A stretch of DNA of 64,000 nt, taken from positions 1-64,000 of the forward strand of contig NZ_JAGLCD010000018.1 in NCBI RefSeq assembly GCF_023146395.1, read 5' to 3'. Positions 16,916 through 25,555 of this stretch are shown piece by piece (the stretch's first letter is position 1; the number at the start of each line of letters is the position of its first letter). The translations under genes and the position numbers were made by a program. The notes below the pieces were generated by a model. It searched no databases. It saw only the letters and a list, made by a program, of their open reading frames with translations, and was not told the DNA's origin. This stretch comes from Aeromicrobium sp. GTDB lineage: Bacteria > Actinomycetota > Actinomycetes > Propionibacteriales > Nocardioidaceae.

Positions 16916-17881
16916 GTGAGGCTCTCCCTGCTCGACCGGTCACGGACCCGTGCCGGACGGCCCGAGGCGGAGGGACTGACCAGGTCGGTCGAGCGCGCGG
17001 TGCACGCCGAGCGGCTCGGGTACGAACGGTTCTGGGTCGCCGAGCACCATGCGGTGCCCGGCATCGCGAGCGGGTCGCCTGCCGTGCTGCTGGCGGCGAT
17101 CGGTGCGACGACGTCGCGCATCCGGATCGGGTCGGGCGGGGTCATGCTGCCGAACCACCAGCCGCTCGTGGTGGCAGAGCAGTTCGCGATGCTGCAGGCG
17201 CTCAACCCGGGCCGGGTCGATCTGGGCATCGGTCGCTCGCTCGGCTTCACGGCGCCGGTGCGCGAGGCCCTGCGGCACACCGACGCCGACACCTACGCCG
17301 ACGACCTGCGCGAGCTGCTGCAGCTGCTCGCGGGCACCGCTGCCGTCACGGCCCACCCCGTGGTCGACCCGGTCGTGCCGGTCTCGCTCCTCGCGACGGG
17401 CCGCGGCACGCAGCTGGCAGCGCAGCTCGGACTCCCGGTCGTGATCGGCGGGCCCGTGCTGTGGGGAGACGAGATCGGCGGCGTGCTGGCCGACTACCGG
17501 CGACACTTCCGCCCGAGCGGCCAGGCGGACGCACCTCACGTGACGGTCTCGCTCGACGTGACGGTGGCCGACGACGACGCCGCGGCCCGCGAGCTCGCCC
17601 TGCCGGAGATCTGGGCCATGGCGCGCTCTCGTCAGACCGGAGAGTTCCCGCCGCTGGAGTCGGTCGCGGCGATCCGCGCTCAGCCCTGGAACGACCAGCT
17701 GCGGCGGCGGGTCGAGCAGGGCCTCGACCAGGCGGTGGCCGGCTCGGCCTCGACCGTCCGGGCGGCGCTCGGGGACCTCCAGGCCCGAACGGGCGCGGAC
17801 GAGCTCATGGCATCGACCTCGACCCACGACCGCGACGCGCTGCTCGAGTCCGACCGGCTGCTGCGTGACCTCGTCGCTTGA
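16916..17881 (+). CDS. LLM-class flavin-dependent oxidoreductase
   Basis: The product is 321 aa, a single luciferase-like TIM barrel. VHAERLGYERFWVAEHHAVPGIASGSPAVLLAAIGATTSRIRIGSGG (in its component motifs) matches the LLM alkanal-monooxygenase-like group, with the AEHH signature. It should use reduced FMN or F420. The GTG start follows tadA closely and may be read from the same transcript. The substrate is unknown. Confidence 0.85.
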   Translation: MRLSLLDRSRTRAGRPEAEGLTRSVERAVHAERLGYERFWVAEHHAVPGIASGSPAVLLAAIGATTSRIRIGSGGVMLPNHQPLVVAEQFAMLQALNPGRVDLGIGRSLGFTAPVREALRHTDADTYADDLRELLQLLAGTAAVTAHPVVDPVVPVSLLATGRGTQLAAQLGLPVVIGGPVLWGDEIGGVLADYRRHFRPSGQADAPHVTVSLDVTVADDDAAARELALPEIWAMARSRQTGEFPPLESVAAIRAQPWNDQLRRRVEQGLDQAVAGSASTVRAALGDLQARTGADELMASTSTHDRDALLESDRLLRDLVA

Positions 17882-17894
17882 GGCCTGCGGCAGG

Positions 17895-18347
17895 TCAGGA
17901 CGCCGCTGACGGTGAGGCGGCCGCCGGTACGCGCGTGGCGAGGTCGTAGAGCCTCGACTCGAGGGTCGTGAAGCGGCTCTCCATGGCCAGGAAACGGGTG
18001 TCGATCGACGCGAAACCGGCGCGCAGCTCGTCACGGAGGTTGACCTCGACCCGGTCGACTTTGCTGTCGAGGCCGTCGATCCGGGCGTCGAGCTTGTCGA
18101 TCCGGGCGTCGAGCTTGTCGATGCGGACCTCGATCCGGTCGATGCGGGCGTCGAGCTTGTCGATGCGGACCTCGATCCGGTCGATGCGGGCGTCGAGCTT
18201 GTCGATGCGGACCTCGATCCGGTCGATGCGCTCCCCGAGCGTCGCGAGACCGCGGGTCAGGCTGCGGCTCAGATAGGCCACGACGGCCAGGGACGTGGCG
18301 AGGAACGTCACGAGAGTGACGAGCTGCTCGGCGTCCACGGTCACCAT
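17895..18347 (-). CDS. Membrane-anchored heptad-repeat coiled-coil protein
   Basis: The product is 150 aa: an N-terminal membrane helix (about 11-28), then nine near-perfect heptads alternating RIDRIEV and RIDKLDA (about 38-100), then a degenerate coiled-coil tail. The heptads are encoded by 21-nt units that alternate as a 42-nt repeat (about 18075-18240). I chose the ATG at 18347 because GAAGGA precedes it and it places the helix first. A trimeric or higher coiled coil projecting from the membrane is expected. The function is unknown. Confidence 0.7.
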   Translation of the reverse strand: MVTVDAEQLVTLVTFLATSLAVVAYLSRSLTRGLATLGERIDRIEVRIDKLDARIDRIEVRIDKLDARIDRIEVRIDKLDARIDKLDARIDGLDSKVDRVEVNLRDELRAGFASIDTRFLAMESRFTTLESRLYDLATRVPAAASPSAAS

Positions 18348-18480
18348 TCCTTCAGTCTGCAACGGCGATTGAGCCTTGGCCAGCAGGCTACGGCGGTGCT
18401 CGGACGGGGGCCAGTGATGTCGGACGGGCCTGTGGACGGAGGCCGCTTGTGGACCGGCGCGGAATAGCCCGCTCATCCGT

Positions 18481-18503
18481 GTAGTTGAAATGTGAACTAC
18501 TAT
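18481..18503. promoter_or_regulatory. Operator-like palindrome at the luciferase-like gene promoter
   Basis: GTAGTT (18481-18486) and AACTAC (18495-18500) form a perfect inverted repeat with an 8-nt spacer. This is the size and A+T character of MarR-family sites. TACTAT (18498-18503) looks like a -10 box and overlaps the right arm. The site ends about 17 nt upstream of the ATG at 18520, so repressor binding would block transcription. Confidence 0.6.
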
Positions 18504-18519
18504 GTGAGAGGCTTCCATC

Positions 18520-19626
18520 ATGACCAGCATGCAGTTCGGCATCTTCACCGTCGGTGACGTCACGCGCGACCCCATCGCGGGCACCACGATCAGCGAGCAC
18601 CAGCGGATCAAGAACACGGTCGAGATCGCGAAGAAGGCCGAGGACATCGGCCTCGACGTCTTCGCCACGGGCGAGCACCACAACCCGCCCTTCGTGCCCT
18701 CGAGCCCGACCACGACGCTGGCCTACATCGGCGCGCAGACCGAGAAGCTCCTGCTCTCGACGTCGACGACGCTCATCACGACCAACGACCCGGTCAAGCT
18801 CGCCGAGGACTACGCGACCCTGCAGCACCTCGTCGACGGCCGCACGGACCTCATGCTCGGCCGCGGCAACACCGCGCCGGTCTACCCGTGGTTCGGCTAC
18901 GACGGCAGCAAGGCCGTCGAGCTGACGATCGAGCACTACCAGCTGCTGCGCCGCCTGTGGGACGAGGACGTCGTCTCCTGGGAGGGCAAGTTCCGCACCC
19001 CGCTGCAGAGCTTCACCGCGACCCCGCGCCCGCTCGACGGCGTCGCGCCGTTCGTGTGGCACGGCTCGATCCGCACCCCCGAGGTGGCCGAGCTGGCCGC
19101 GTACTACGGCGACGGCTACTTCGCGAACAACATCTTCTGGCCGAAGGAGCACTACATCCGGCTGATCAACTTCTACCGCCAGCGCTACGCGCACTACGGC
19201 CACGGCCAGCCGCACCAGGCGATCGTGGGTCTCGGCGGTCAGTTCTTCATGCGCAAGAACAGCCAGGACGCGGTCGACGAGTTCCGCCCGTACTTCGACA
19301 ACGCCCCGGTCTACGGCCACGGTCCGTCGCTGGAGGACTTCACGGCGCAGACGCCCCTGACGGTGGGCAGCCCGCAGCAGTTCATCGAGAAGACCCTGAC
19401 GTTCGCCGACTACTTCGGCGACTACCAGCGTCAGCTCTTCCTCGTCGACCACGCGGGCCTGCCGCAGAAGATCGTGCTCGAGCAGCTCGACCTGCTCGGC
19501 GAGGTCCTGCCGACCCTGCGCGCCGAGTTCGACGCGCGCCGCCCGGCCGACGTGCCGGACGCGCCCACCCACGCGGCCCGCGTGGCCGCGCGCGACGCGG
19601 CACTCGAGGCTCCGGTGTCGGCATGA
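18520..19626 (+). CDS. CE1758-family FMN-dependent luciferase-like monooxygenase
   Basis: The product is 368 aa. It has the luciferase-like fold with FATGEHHNPPFVPSSPTT in the EHH position and LMLGRGNTAPVYPWFGYD, both as I recall for the CE1758-type family. Members of that family are encoded next to a dedicated FMN reductase, as here, where the reductase starts 4 nt before this stop (ATGA overlap). It presumably oxygenates an unknown substrate using FMNH2 delivered by the partner. The palindrome at 18481-18500 suggests substrate- or redox-induced expression. Confidence 0.85.
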   Translation: MTSMQFGIFTVGDVTRDPIAGTTISEHQRIKNTVEIAKKAEDIGLDVFATGEHHNPPFVPSSPTTTLAYIGAQTEKLLLSTSTTLITTNDPVKLAEDYATLQHLVDGRTDLMLGRGNTAPVYPWFGYDGSKAVELTIEHYQLLRRLWDEDVVSWEGKFRTPLQSFTATPRPLDGVAPFVWHGSIRTPEVAELAAYYGDGYFANNIFWPKEHYIRLINFYRQRYAHYGHGQPHQAIVGLGGQFFMRKNSQDAVDEFRPYFDNAPVYGHGPSLEDFTAQTPLTVGSPQQFIEKTLTFADYFGDYQRQLFLVDHAGLPQKIVLEQLDLLGEVLPTLRAEFDARRPADVPDAPTHAARVAARDAALEAPVSA

Positions 19627-20228
19627 CGAGGATTGTCGTCGTCTCTGCGGGCGTCAGTGACGCCTCGAGCAGCACGCTGCTCGCCGGGCAGGTCGCCGCG
19701 GCGATCACCCGGGCCGACGCGACGATCTCGATCGAGACCGTCGAGCTGCGCCCGTTGGCGCACGACGTGATCGACGCGTCGATCACCGGCTTCGCGTCGC
19801 CGCGGCTGCAGCACGTGCACGACCTGATCTCGCAGGCCGACGGGCTCGTCGTGGTCTCGCCGGTCTACAAGGCGTCCTACACGGGCCTGTTCAAGGCCTT
19901 CTTCGACGCGATCGACCAGGACGTCCTGGTGGGCACGACCGTGCTGCTGGCGGCCACGGGCGGCACGGCGCGCCACTCGCTCGCCCTGGACTTCGCGATG
20001 CGTCCGCTGTTCGCCTACCTGCAGGCCGTCGTGGTGCCGACCGGGGTCTTCGCCTCCCCGCACGACTGGGGCAGCGAGGGCGCGGGCGCGCTCGAGTCGC
20101 GGGTCGAGCGGGCGGTGGGCGAGATGCTGTCGCTGCTCGGCGGGACCGGCTCGGGCCGGTCGGCCAGCGACGACATCGACCTGTTCAGTGAGACGATGCT
20201 GAGCATCTCCGACCCGCGTCGCGATTAG
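19623..20228 (+). CDS. CE1759-family NAD(P)H-dependent FMN reductase
   Basis: The product is 201 aa, flavodoxin-like fold. VVVSAGVSDASSSTLLAGQ forms the phosphate loop, VSPVYKASYTGLFKAFFDAI the central SPVY motif, and LLAATGGTARHSLALDFAMRPLF the flavin-side segment. It should reduce FMN with NAD(P)H and hand it to the upstream luciferase-like enzyme, with which it overlaps by 4 nt. The C-terminal about 25 residues (DIDLFSETMLSI) may be an interaction tail. No other function is suggested. Confidence 0.87.
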   Translation: MTRIVVVSAGVSDASSSTLLAGQVAAAITRADATISIETVELRPLAHDVIDASITGFASPRLQHVHDLISQADGLVVVSPVYKASYTGLFKAFFDAIDQDVLVGTTVLLAATGGTARHSLALDFAMRPLFAYLQAVVVPTGVFASPHDWGSEGAGALESRVERAVGEMLSLLGGTGSGRSASDDIDLFSETMLSISDPRRD

Positions 20229-20297
20229 TCCGCTCGGGCGGAAGCATCCTCGCCCTGGGCACGTTGACCTACGCGTACCCGAATCAGAGGAGCGAGC

Positions 20298-21158
20298 ATG
20301 AACCAGCCCACCGCGTCCGCCGCAGGCACCTTCGACCTGGGAGGCGACCTCCCGGTCAACCGCCTCGGGTACGGGGCCATGCAGATCACGGGCGAGGGCG
20401 TGTGGGGATGGCCGAAGGATCGTGACGGCGCCGTGGCCGTGCTGCGCCGGGCGGTCGAGCTCGGCGTGACGCTGATCGACACCGCCGACTCCTACGGCCC
20501 CACGGTCTCCGAGGAGCTCATCCGCGAGGCCCTGCACCCGTACGCCGACGACGTCGTGATCGCGACGAAGGCGGGTCTGACCCGCACGGGCCCCGGTGAG
20601 TGGATCCCGGTCGGGCGCCCGGCCTACCTGAAGCAGCAGGTCGAGCTGAGCCTGCGCCGCCTGGGCCTGGAGCGGATCGACCTGATCCAGCTGCACCGCA
20701 TCGATCCCGAGGTGCCCGTGGCCGACCAGGTCGGCGCGTTCAAGGAGCTGCAGGACGAGGGCAAGGTGCGCCACATCGGCCTGAGCGAGGTCGACGTAGC
20801 CCAGCTCACGGAGGCTCAGAAGACGGCCGAGATCGTCTCGGTGCAGAACCTCTACAACCTCGCGCATCGCGACTCCCAGGAGCTGCTGGACCACTGCACG
20901 GCCGAGAACATCGCCTTCATCCCGTGGTTCCCGCTCGCGACGGGTCAGCTCGCCGCGTCCGACGGACCGCTCACCGAGCTCGCGAGGGAGCACGGCACCA
21001 GCCCGTCGCAGCTCGCCCTGGCCTGGCTGCTGCACCGCTCCCCCGTCGTGCTGCCGATCCCGGGCACGAAGAGCGTCGAGCACCTGGAGGACAACGTGGC
21101 CGCCGCGGCGCTCGAGCTGAGCCAGGACGAGGTCGACGCGCTGACCGCTGCGGTCTGA
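20298..21158 (+). CDS. Aldo/keto reductase
   Basis: The product is 286 aa. The AKR (alpha/beta)8 fold is shown by [21 protein letters not shown] (catalytic D and Y), ATKAGL with the catalytic Lys and LIQLHRID with the His. The C-terminal [17 protein letters not shown] binds the NADPH phosphate. It resembles the YdbC/pyridoxal-reductase-like group that reduces small aldehydes. It ends before a strong terminator. Confidence 0.9.
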   Translation: MNQPTASAAGTFDLGGDLPVNRLGYGAMQITGEGVWGWPKDRDGAVAVLRRAVELGVTLIDTADSYGPTVSEELIREALHPYADDVVIATKAGLTRTGPGEWIPVGRPAYLKQQVELSLRRLGLERIDLIQLHRIDPEVPVADQVGAFKELQDEGKVRHIGLSEVDVAQLTEAQKTAEIVSVQNLYNLAHRDSQELLDHCTAENIAFIPWFPLATGQLAASDGPLTELAREHGTSPSQLALAWLLHRSPVVLPIPGTKSVEHLEDNVAAAALELSQDEVDALTAAV

Positions 21159-21184
21159 GCGCTGGCGCCAGCCACCACCCGCAC

Positions 21185-21224
21185 CGAAGCCGGGTCGCGA
21201 CCGTGGGGTCGCGACCCGGCTTCG
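21185..21224. terminator. Bidirectional hairpin terminator
   Basis: CGAAGCCGGGTCGCGACC (21185-21202) pairs perfectly, 18 bp, with 21207-21224 around a GTGG loop. It separates the convergent aldo/keto reductase and HtrA-like protease genes. Confidence 0.9.
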
Positions 21225-21234
21225 CTCGTCCGGC

Positions 21235-22443
21235 TCAGCCGACGGGGCCGGTGCCGAGCGTGACCGTGGCGGACTGCGCGGCGCCGCCCGCGTCGGTCCA
21301 CGCCACGGTGACCTGGTCGCCCGGGGCGTGCTGGGCGATCAGGTCTGACAGCTCGGCGGTCGTGGCCACGGGGGTCCCGTCGAGCGCCGTGATGGTGCTG
21401 CCGGCCGCGATCTGCGCCTTCGCCGCGGCGGTGTCCTGGACCGCTCCGGTCACGAGGGGCACCTCGGACTGCGGGTCGAGCTGCACGCCGAGGAAGGCGC
21501 TGTCGCCGAGGTGGATCGTGTCGGACGCGTCGCCCTTGACGATCTGGCGGACGATCGTGACGGCGTCGTCGATCGGCACGGCGTAGCCGACGATGTCGGC
21601 CTGGCCCTGCGAAGCGGCGGTCGTCATGCCGATGACCTTGCCGTGGGAGTCGAGCAGCGCGCCCCCGGAGTCACCGGCCACGACGTCGGCGTCGATCTCG
21701 ATGAGTCCCGTGAGGTCCTCGGCGCCGGAGGCGGACCGGGCGGTGATCTGCTGGTCGAGATCGGTCACGGTGCCGGCCGCGGCGCTCGCCGCGCCGCCGT
21801 CGCCGTTCGCGTTGCCGACCGCCACGATCTTGTCGCCGACCGTGACCTTGGCCTTGCGGTCGAGGTCGACCGGGGTCAGGCCGGAGGCGTCCTTCAGCTG
21901 CAGCACCGCGACGTCGGCGGTGTCGTCGTAGCCGACGACGTCGGCGGCATAGGTCTTGCCGGTGCTGACGACCTCGACCTGGATGCTCGTGGCGCCCTCG
22001 ATCACGTGGTGGTTGGTGAGGATCGTGCCGTTCGAGGTCAGGATCATGCCGGTGCCCGCACCGCCACCGTCGCCGTAGTCGACGACGGTGTTGATGTAGA
22101 CCAGGCCCTTCTCCTGCTCTTTCGTCGCATCCGTGGCGGGGGAGCTGGCGTTGTGGGTCTGGCCCTGGTTGCTCGGCTGCAGCTCGATCATGCCGGGCAC
22201 GGCGGCCGTGGTGTCGGGGCGCGCCTCGGTGATCGCGAACGCGACGCCGGCGGCGCTCAGGACCACCGCGGCCGCGAGACCGGCGATCGCGGCGATCAGG
22301 CCGCGGTTGGGCGTCGTGGTCGCCGGAGGCCGATCGAACGGCGGGGGCGGCGGCGCGGCAACGGCCTGCGCCGGGGGCGGGGAGATGGGGGCGGCATGCT
22401 GCTCGCCATGGGGCTCGGGGCGGGGTGTCGTCTCGTCGCTCAC
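21235..22443 (-). CDS. HtrA/DegP-like membrane-anchored serine protease
   Basis: The product is 402 aa. A cytoplasmic Pro-rich N-terminus (about 1-47) precedes one membrane helix (about 48-71), then an extracytoplasmic trypsin-like domain with H146 (TNHHVIEG), D177 (TADVAVLQL) and S259 (VVAGDSGGALL). A single C-terminal PDZ domain (about 300-400) follows. It should degrade or regulate misfolded envelope proteins. The domain order and length match actinobacterial HtrA/PepD-type proteases. It is divergent from the symporter gene. Confidence 0.93.
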   Translation of the reverse strand: MSDETTPRPEPHGEQHAAPISPPPAQAVAAPPPPPFDRPPATTTPNRGLIAAIAGLAAAVVLSAAGVAFAITEARPDTTAAVPGMIELQPSNQGQTHNASSPATDATKEQEKGLVYINTVVDYGDGGGAGTGMILTSNGTILTNHHVIEGATSIQVEVVSTGKTYAADVVGYDDTADVAVLQLKDASGLTPVDLDRKAKVTVGDKIVAVGNANGDGGAASAAAGTVTDLDQQITARSASGAEDLTGLIEIDADVVAGDSGGALLDSHGKVIGMTTAASQGQADIVGYAVPIDDAVTIVRQIVKGDASDTIHLGDSAFLGVQLDPQSEVPLVTGAVQDTAAAKAQIAAGSTITALDGTPVATTAELSDLIAQHAPGDQVTVAWTDAGGAAQSATVTLGTGPVG

Positions 22444-22578
22444 GTCGGGGCTCCTTCTGGTCCGTAGCTCCAGAGAAGCTCGGGGCTCTGTGGTCAGCCT
22501 GTGACGATCCGCAAGATTCGCCGAGGATTGCAGAGCGCTCGGGTTGCCGGGTCTCCGGCCCTGGGGTGGAGTGTGCAG

Positions 22579-24078
22579 ATGAACGTCTCCGACATCGAGT
22601 CAGGCATCGACCGCGTCTTCGCCCCGGTCTCCGACGCGGTGTCGTCGGTCGTCTTCGCCGAGGTCAGCATCGGAGGCACGAGCTTTCCCCTCATCGTGGG
22701 GTGGCTCGTGCTCGGTGCGCTGATCTTCACGATCACCTTCAAGGTCGTGCAGGGCTGGGGCGTGGGCCACGCCATCGCCCTGGTGCGCGGCAAGTACGGG
22801 AGCAAGGACGACCCGGGCGAGGTGTCGCACTTCCAGGCCCTCACCTCGGCGGTGTCGGGCACCGTCGGACTGGGCAACATCGCCGGTGTCGCGGTGGCGG
22901 TGTCGCTCGGTGGACCCGGTGCGACGTTCTGGATGATCCTGGCCGGCCTGCTCGGCATGTGCACCAAGTTCGTCGAGTGCACGCTCGGGGTGAAGTACCG
23001 GGTCGAGCACGAGGACGGCACGGTCAGCGGCGGCCCGTTCCGGTACCTGCCGATCGCGTTCAAGCGCTTCGGCGCCGCGCCGGCCGCGATCCTCACGGGC
23101 GTGTTCGCGGTGTCGATCTTCTTCTTCGGTGCCGTCGGCGGCAACATGTTCCAGGCCAACCAGACCTTCGCGCAGGCCCGCAACGTGACCGGCGGCGACG
23201 ACGGCATCCTCGGCAGCGACCGGGCGGCGCTGATCTTCGGCATCGTCCTGGCCGTGCTCGTGGGCCTGGTGATCATCGGCGGCATGAAGTCGATCGGCGC
23301 CACGACCGCGCGCCTGGTGCCGACCATGGCTGCCGTCTACGTCATCGCCTGCGTCACCGTGATCGTGGTCAACGTGACCGAGGTGCCCGCGGCGTTCGGC
23401 GAGATCATCACCGGGGCGTTCAACCCCGAGGGAGTCGCCGGCGGTGTGCTGGGCGTGCTCGTGATCGGCTTCCAGCGCGCGGCGTTCTCCAACGAGGCGG
23501 GCGTCGGATCGGCCGCGATCGCGCACTCGGCGGCCAAGACCCGCCGCCCGGTCACCGAGGGCCTGGTGGCGATGCTCGAGCCGTTCATCGACACCGTGAT
23601 CATCTGCACGATGACCGCCCTGACGATCGTGATCGCCCATCCGCAGTCATTCCTCGACGCGCGTGAGGCCGCGGCCTCGGGCCAGCCCGCCAACCCCGAC
23701 GGCGTCGTGCTGACCTCCGACGCGTTCGCCACGGTCGTGCCGTGGTTCCCCGAGGTCCTGGCCGTCGCGGTGGCGCTCTTCGCGTTCTCGACCCTCATCA
23801 CGTGGGCGTACTACACGCAGAAGGCCTGGACCTACCTGTTCGGCCGGTCGGTGGCCAAGGAGCGCACCTTCCAGGTCGTGTTCCTGCTCTTCACGGTCGC
23901 CGGCAGCGTCGTGACGCTGACCGACGTCATCAACCTTGCCGACTCGATGCTGTTCATCTGCGCCCTGGTCAACATCCTCGGCCTCTACCTGCTGCTCCCG
24001 GTCGTGCGCCGCGAGCTCAAGGAGTACTGGGCCGACCGCGCCGAAGGCCGCCTGGTCCGCGCCGACGCGGGCGACTGA
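22579..24078 (+). CDS. Alanine/glycine:cation symporter (AGCS family)
   Basis: The product is 499 aa with about ten to eleven helices. SAVSGTVGLGNIAGVAVAVSLGGPGATFWM, GGPFRYLP and FQRAAFSNEAGVGSAAIAHSAAKT (in pieces) are AGCS hallmarks. It imports alanine or glycine with Na+ or H+. I chose the ATG at 22579 (GGTGGAG upstream) over an in-frame GTG at 22501 that would add 26 basic residues unlike the family. It is followed by tRNA-Ser after 43 nt. Confidence 0.9.
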   Translation: MNVSDIESGIDRVFAPVSDAVSSVVFAEVSIGGTSFPLIVGWLVLGALIFTITFKVVQGWGVGHAIALVRGKYGSKDDPGEVSHFQALTSAVSGTVGLGNIAGVAVAVSLGGPGATFWMILAGLLGMCTKFVECTLGVKYRVEHEDGTVSGGPFRYLPIAFKRFGAAPAAILTGVFAVSIFFFGAVGGNMFQANQTFAQARNVTGGDDGILGSDRAALIFGIVLAVLVGLVIIGGMKSIGATTARLVPTMAAVYVIACVTVIVVNVTEVPAAFGEIITGAFNPEGVAGGVLGVLVIGFQRAAFSNEAGVGSAAIAHSAAKTRRPVTEGLVAMLEPFIDTVIICTMTALTIVIAHPQSFLDAREAAASGQPANPDGVVLTSDAFATVVPWFPEVLAVAVALFAFSTLITWAYYTQKAWTYLFGRSVAKERTFQVVFLLFTVAGSVVTLTDVINLADSMLFICALVNILGLYLLLPVVRRELKEYWADRAEGRLVRADAGD

Positions 24079-24121
24079 CCCCGTTCGCGCCCGGCAGGGC
24101 CGCTGACGTAAGATCCTCGGC

Positions 24122-24208
24122 GGTGGCGTGTCCGAGCGGCCGAAGGTGCATCACTCGAAATGATGTGTGGGGTCAAACCCACCGTGGGTTCAAATCCCAC
24201 CGCCACCG
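24122..24208 (+). tRNA. tRNA-Ser (anticodon CGA)
   Basis: The 87-nt gene forms a full cloverleaf. Acceptor GGTGGCG (24122-24128) pairs with CGCCACC (24201-24207), with discriminator G at 24208. The anticodon loop CTCGAAA has anticodon CGA, reading UCG. A long variable arm typical of class II tRNAs is present. The T arm is GTGGG-TTCAAAT-CCCAC (24184-24200). CCA is not encoded. TAAGAT (24109-24114) is a plausible -10 box. Confidence 0.95.
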
Positions 24209-24211
24209 CGT
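24197..24211. repeat. Left 15-bp target-site duplication
   Basis: CCACCGCCACCGCGT overlaps the last 12 nt of tRNA-Ser and three following bases. It is repeated exactly at 25532-25546, so the two copies bracket the complete IS element. A 15-bp duplication is within the range I recall for IS481-family insertions. Confidence 0.85.
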
Positions 24212-24268
24212 TGTGATCTCTCAAGAGATCGGAGACACCCGGACCTGCATTGGCAGGTTCGGGTGTTG

Positions 24269-25458
24269 TCATTTCTGGGGTTGGTAGTCCTGTTCTGGGT
24301 TGATTTCCAGTTCGCGGAGGAGTTCGCCGGTGGCGTCGTTGACGACGCGGACGTGGAGGTCGTGGACGAGCAGGATGACGTGGGTTCGGGCGTGGGTTCG
24401 GCCGATGCCGATGTGGTGGAGTCGGCCGGCGATGCGCAGGGTGACGACGCCGCTGGTGTCGATGCGGTCGTGTCGGATGCGGGCGTGGGTCTCGGCGTCG
24501 CGGCTGCTCGATGGCAGTGCTTTCGGGAGCGCGTCATAGCGGGCTGCGGGGGTGGTTCGGTGTGGGAGTGAGCGGTGCGGCCGGCGGTGGTTGTAGTAGT
24601 CGACGAACTCATCGAGCAGCGCCTGTAGTTCGGCGATCGTGGCTGGCTGCGGTTGGGCGCGGAGCCATTTCTTCATGGTCTGCTGGAAGCGTTCGACTTT
24701 GCCTTGGGTGGTGGGGTGGTTGGCTCGGCCGTTCTTCTGGATGACGTGGAGGCGGCGGAGCTCGTTCTCGAGCGCGTTGCGGCCAGGACGGCTGGCGAAG
24801 CGGGTGGTGGGGGCACCTCCCTGCACGAAGTGCTTGGGGGAAAGACCATGCCGTTGTCGGTCAGAGTGGAGGCTGGAATCCCAGCGGTTCTGACCGCCTG
24901 GCGGAACGTGTCTCGAACGATGATCGCGGTCACGGCTCGGTGGGCGGTGACGTTGATGGCGAAGCGGGTGCAGTCGTCGAGCCAGGTCAGGACCTCGACG
25001 TCGACGCCCGTCGTGAGGCGGTAGTGGGTGAAGTCGGACTGCCAGGTCTCGTTCGGCAGGGAGGCTTCGAAGCGGATGTAGGAGGACTTGGGTCGCTTCC
25101 TCGGTTCGGGTTCGACCAGGCCGGCGCGGGTCAGGGTCCGGCTGATCGTCGCCGGCGAAACGACCGCGCCGTGGTGCTGGGCCAGGTGCCAGGCGATGGT
25201 GTCGGGGCCGGCGTCCAGACCCTTGCCGGTCAGCCTCGTGCGCAGGCCGATGATCAGCTCGACGACAGCAGGATCTATGGCGGTCGGTGAGGTCTTCGGT
25301 CGCCTCGACCGTGGTTCGAACGCGGCGTCGCCCTCGGCCTCGTAGCGGGCCTTGAGCTTGTAGACCCAGGAGCGGTGGACGTCGTAGCGGGCAGCGACCT
25401 CCGCGGGGCTCTGGTGCTCGACGAACAGGGCGGTGATGACCAGGCGCGCCTTCGACAT
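24269..25458 (-). pseudogene. IS481-family transposase, frame broken by a 32-nt insert
   Basis: The N-terminal part starts MSKARLVITALF at 25458 and carries a helix-turn-helix, then the first catalytic Asp in ETWQSDFTHY and the second in TDNGMVF. Immediately after TDNGMVF a 32-nt block (24809-24840) shifts the frame by -1. The remainder, TTRFASRPGRNALENEL through GKVERFQQTMKKWL (catalytic Glu) to DLHVRVVNDATGELLRELE, is intact in the new frame. All domains are present, so only the insert prevents a normal product, unless ribosomes shift frame. Confidence 0.85.
24809..24840. repeat. 32-nt palindromic insert in the transposase gene (copy 1)
   Basis: The block starts GGGGGCACCTCCC, has a GCACGAAGTGC core palindrome and ends CTTGGGGG. 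It interrupts the codons after TDNGMVF, and removing it restores the family sequence VF-TTRF. It closely resembles the small palindromic repeats that are abundant in Streptomyces genomes (CCCCCAAGC...GGGAGGTGCCCCC on the other strand). An identical copy is at 26147-26178. Confidence 0.8.
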
Positions 25459-25531
25459 CCCCGAGCATCAACCCAGCCTGGCTGTCTCCGATGTCTTGAG
25501 AGATGTGTCGCCGATGTCCTGAACCAGCACA

Positions 25532-25546
25532 CCACCGCCACCGCGT
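25532..25546. repeat. Right 15-bp target-site duplication
   Basis: CCACCGCCACCGCGT is identical to 24197-24211. It is followed directly by the left end (TGTGATGTC) of the second IS copy. The second element therefore sat at exactly this position when the first one inserted, or the reverse. Confidence 0.83.
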
Positions 25547-25555
25547 TGTGATGTC

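Larger units (their letters stand above)
24212..25531 (-). mobile_element. IS481-family insertion sequence, complete (1,320 bp)
   Basis: The left end begins TGTGATCTCTCAAGAGATCG. The right end, read inward, begins TGTGCTGGTTCAGGACATCG. About 19 of the first 26 bases match and both begin with TGTG. A second TIR-like copy lies inside the right end (25483-25508, TCAAGACATCGGAGACA when read inward). The element is flanked by a 15-bp direct repeat (24197-24211 and 25532-25546) and contains one transposase gene, broken by a 32-nt insert. Insertion left tRNA-Ser intact. Confidence 0.88.

Noticed and set aside
18075-18240. CRISPR-like regular repeats
   Set aside because: The 21-nt units are contiguous, without spacers, and encode in-frame heptads of a coiled coil.
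24809-24840. Programmed -1 frameshifting to bridge the transposase insert
   Set aside because: The needed shift is -1, but no X XXY YYZ heptamer lies in the correct phase. TTTCCCC is in the wrong register. Bridging remains possible but unsupported.
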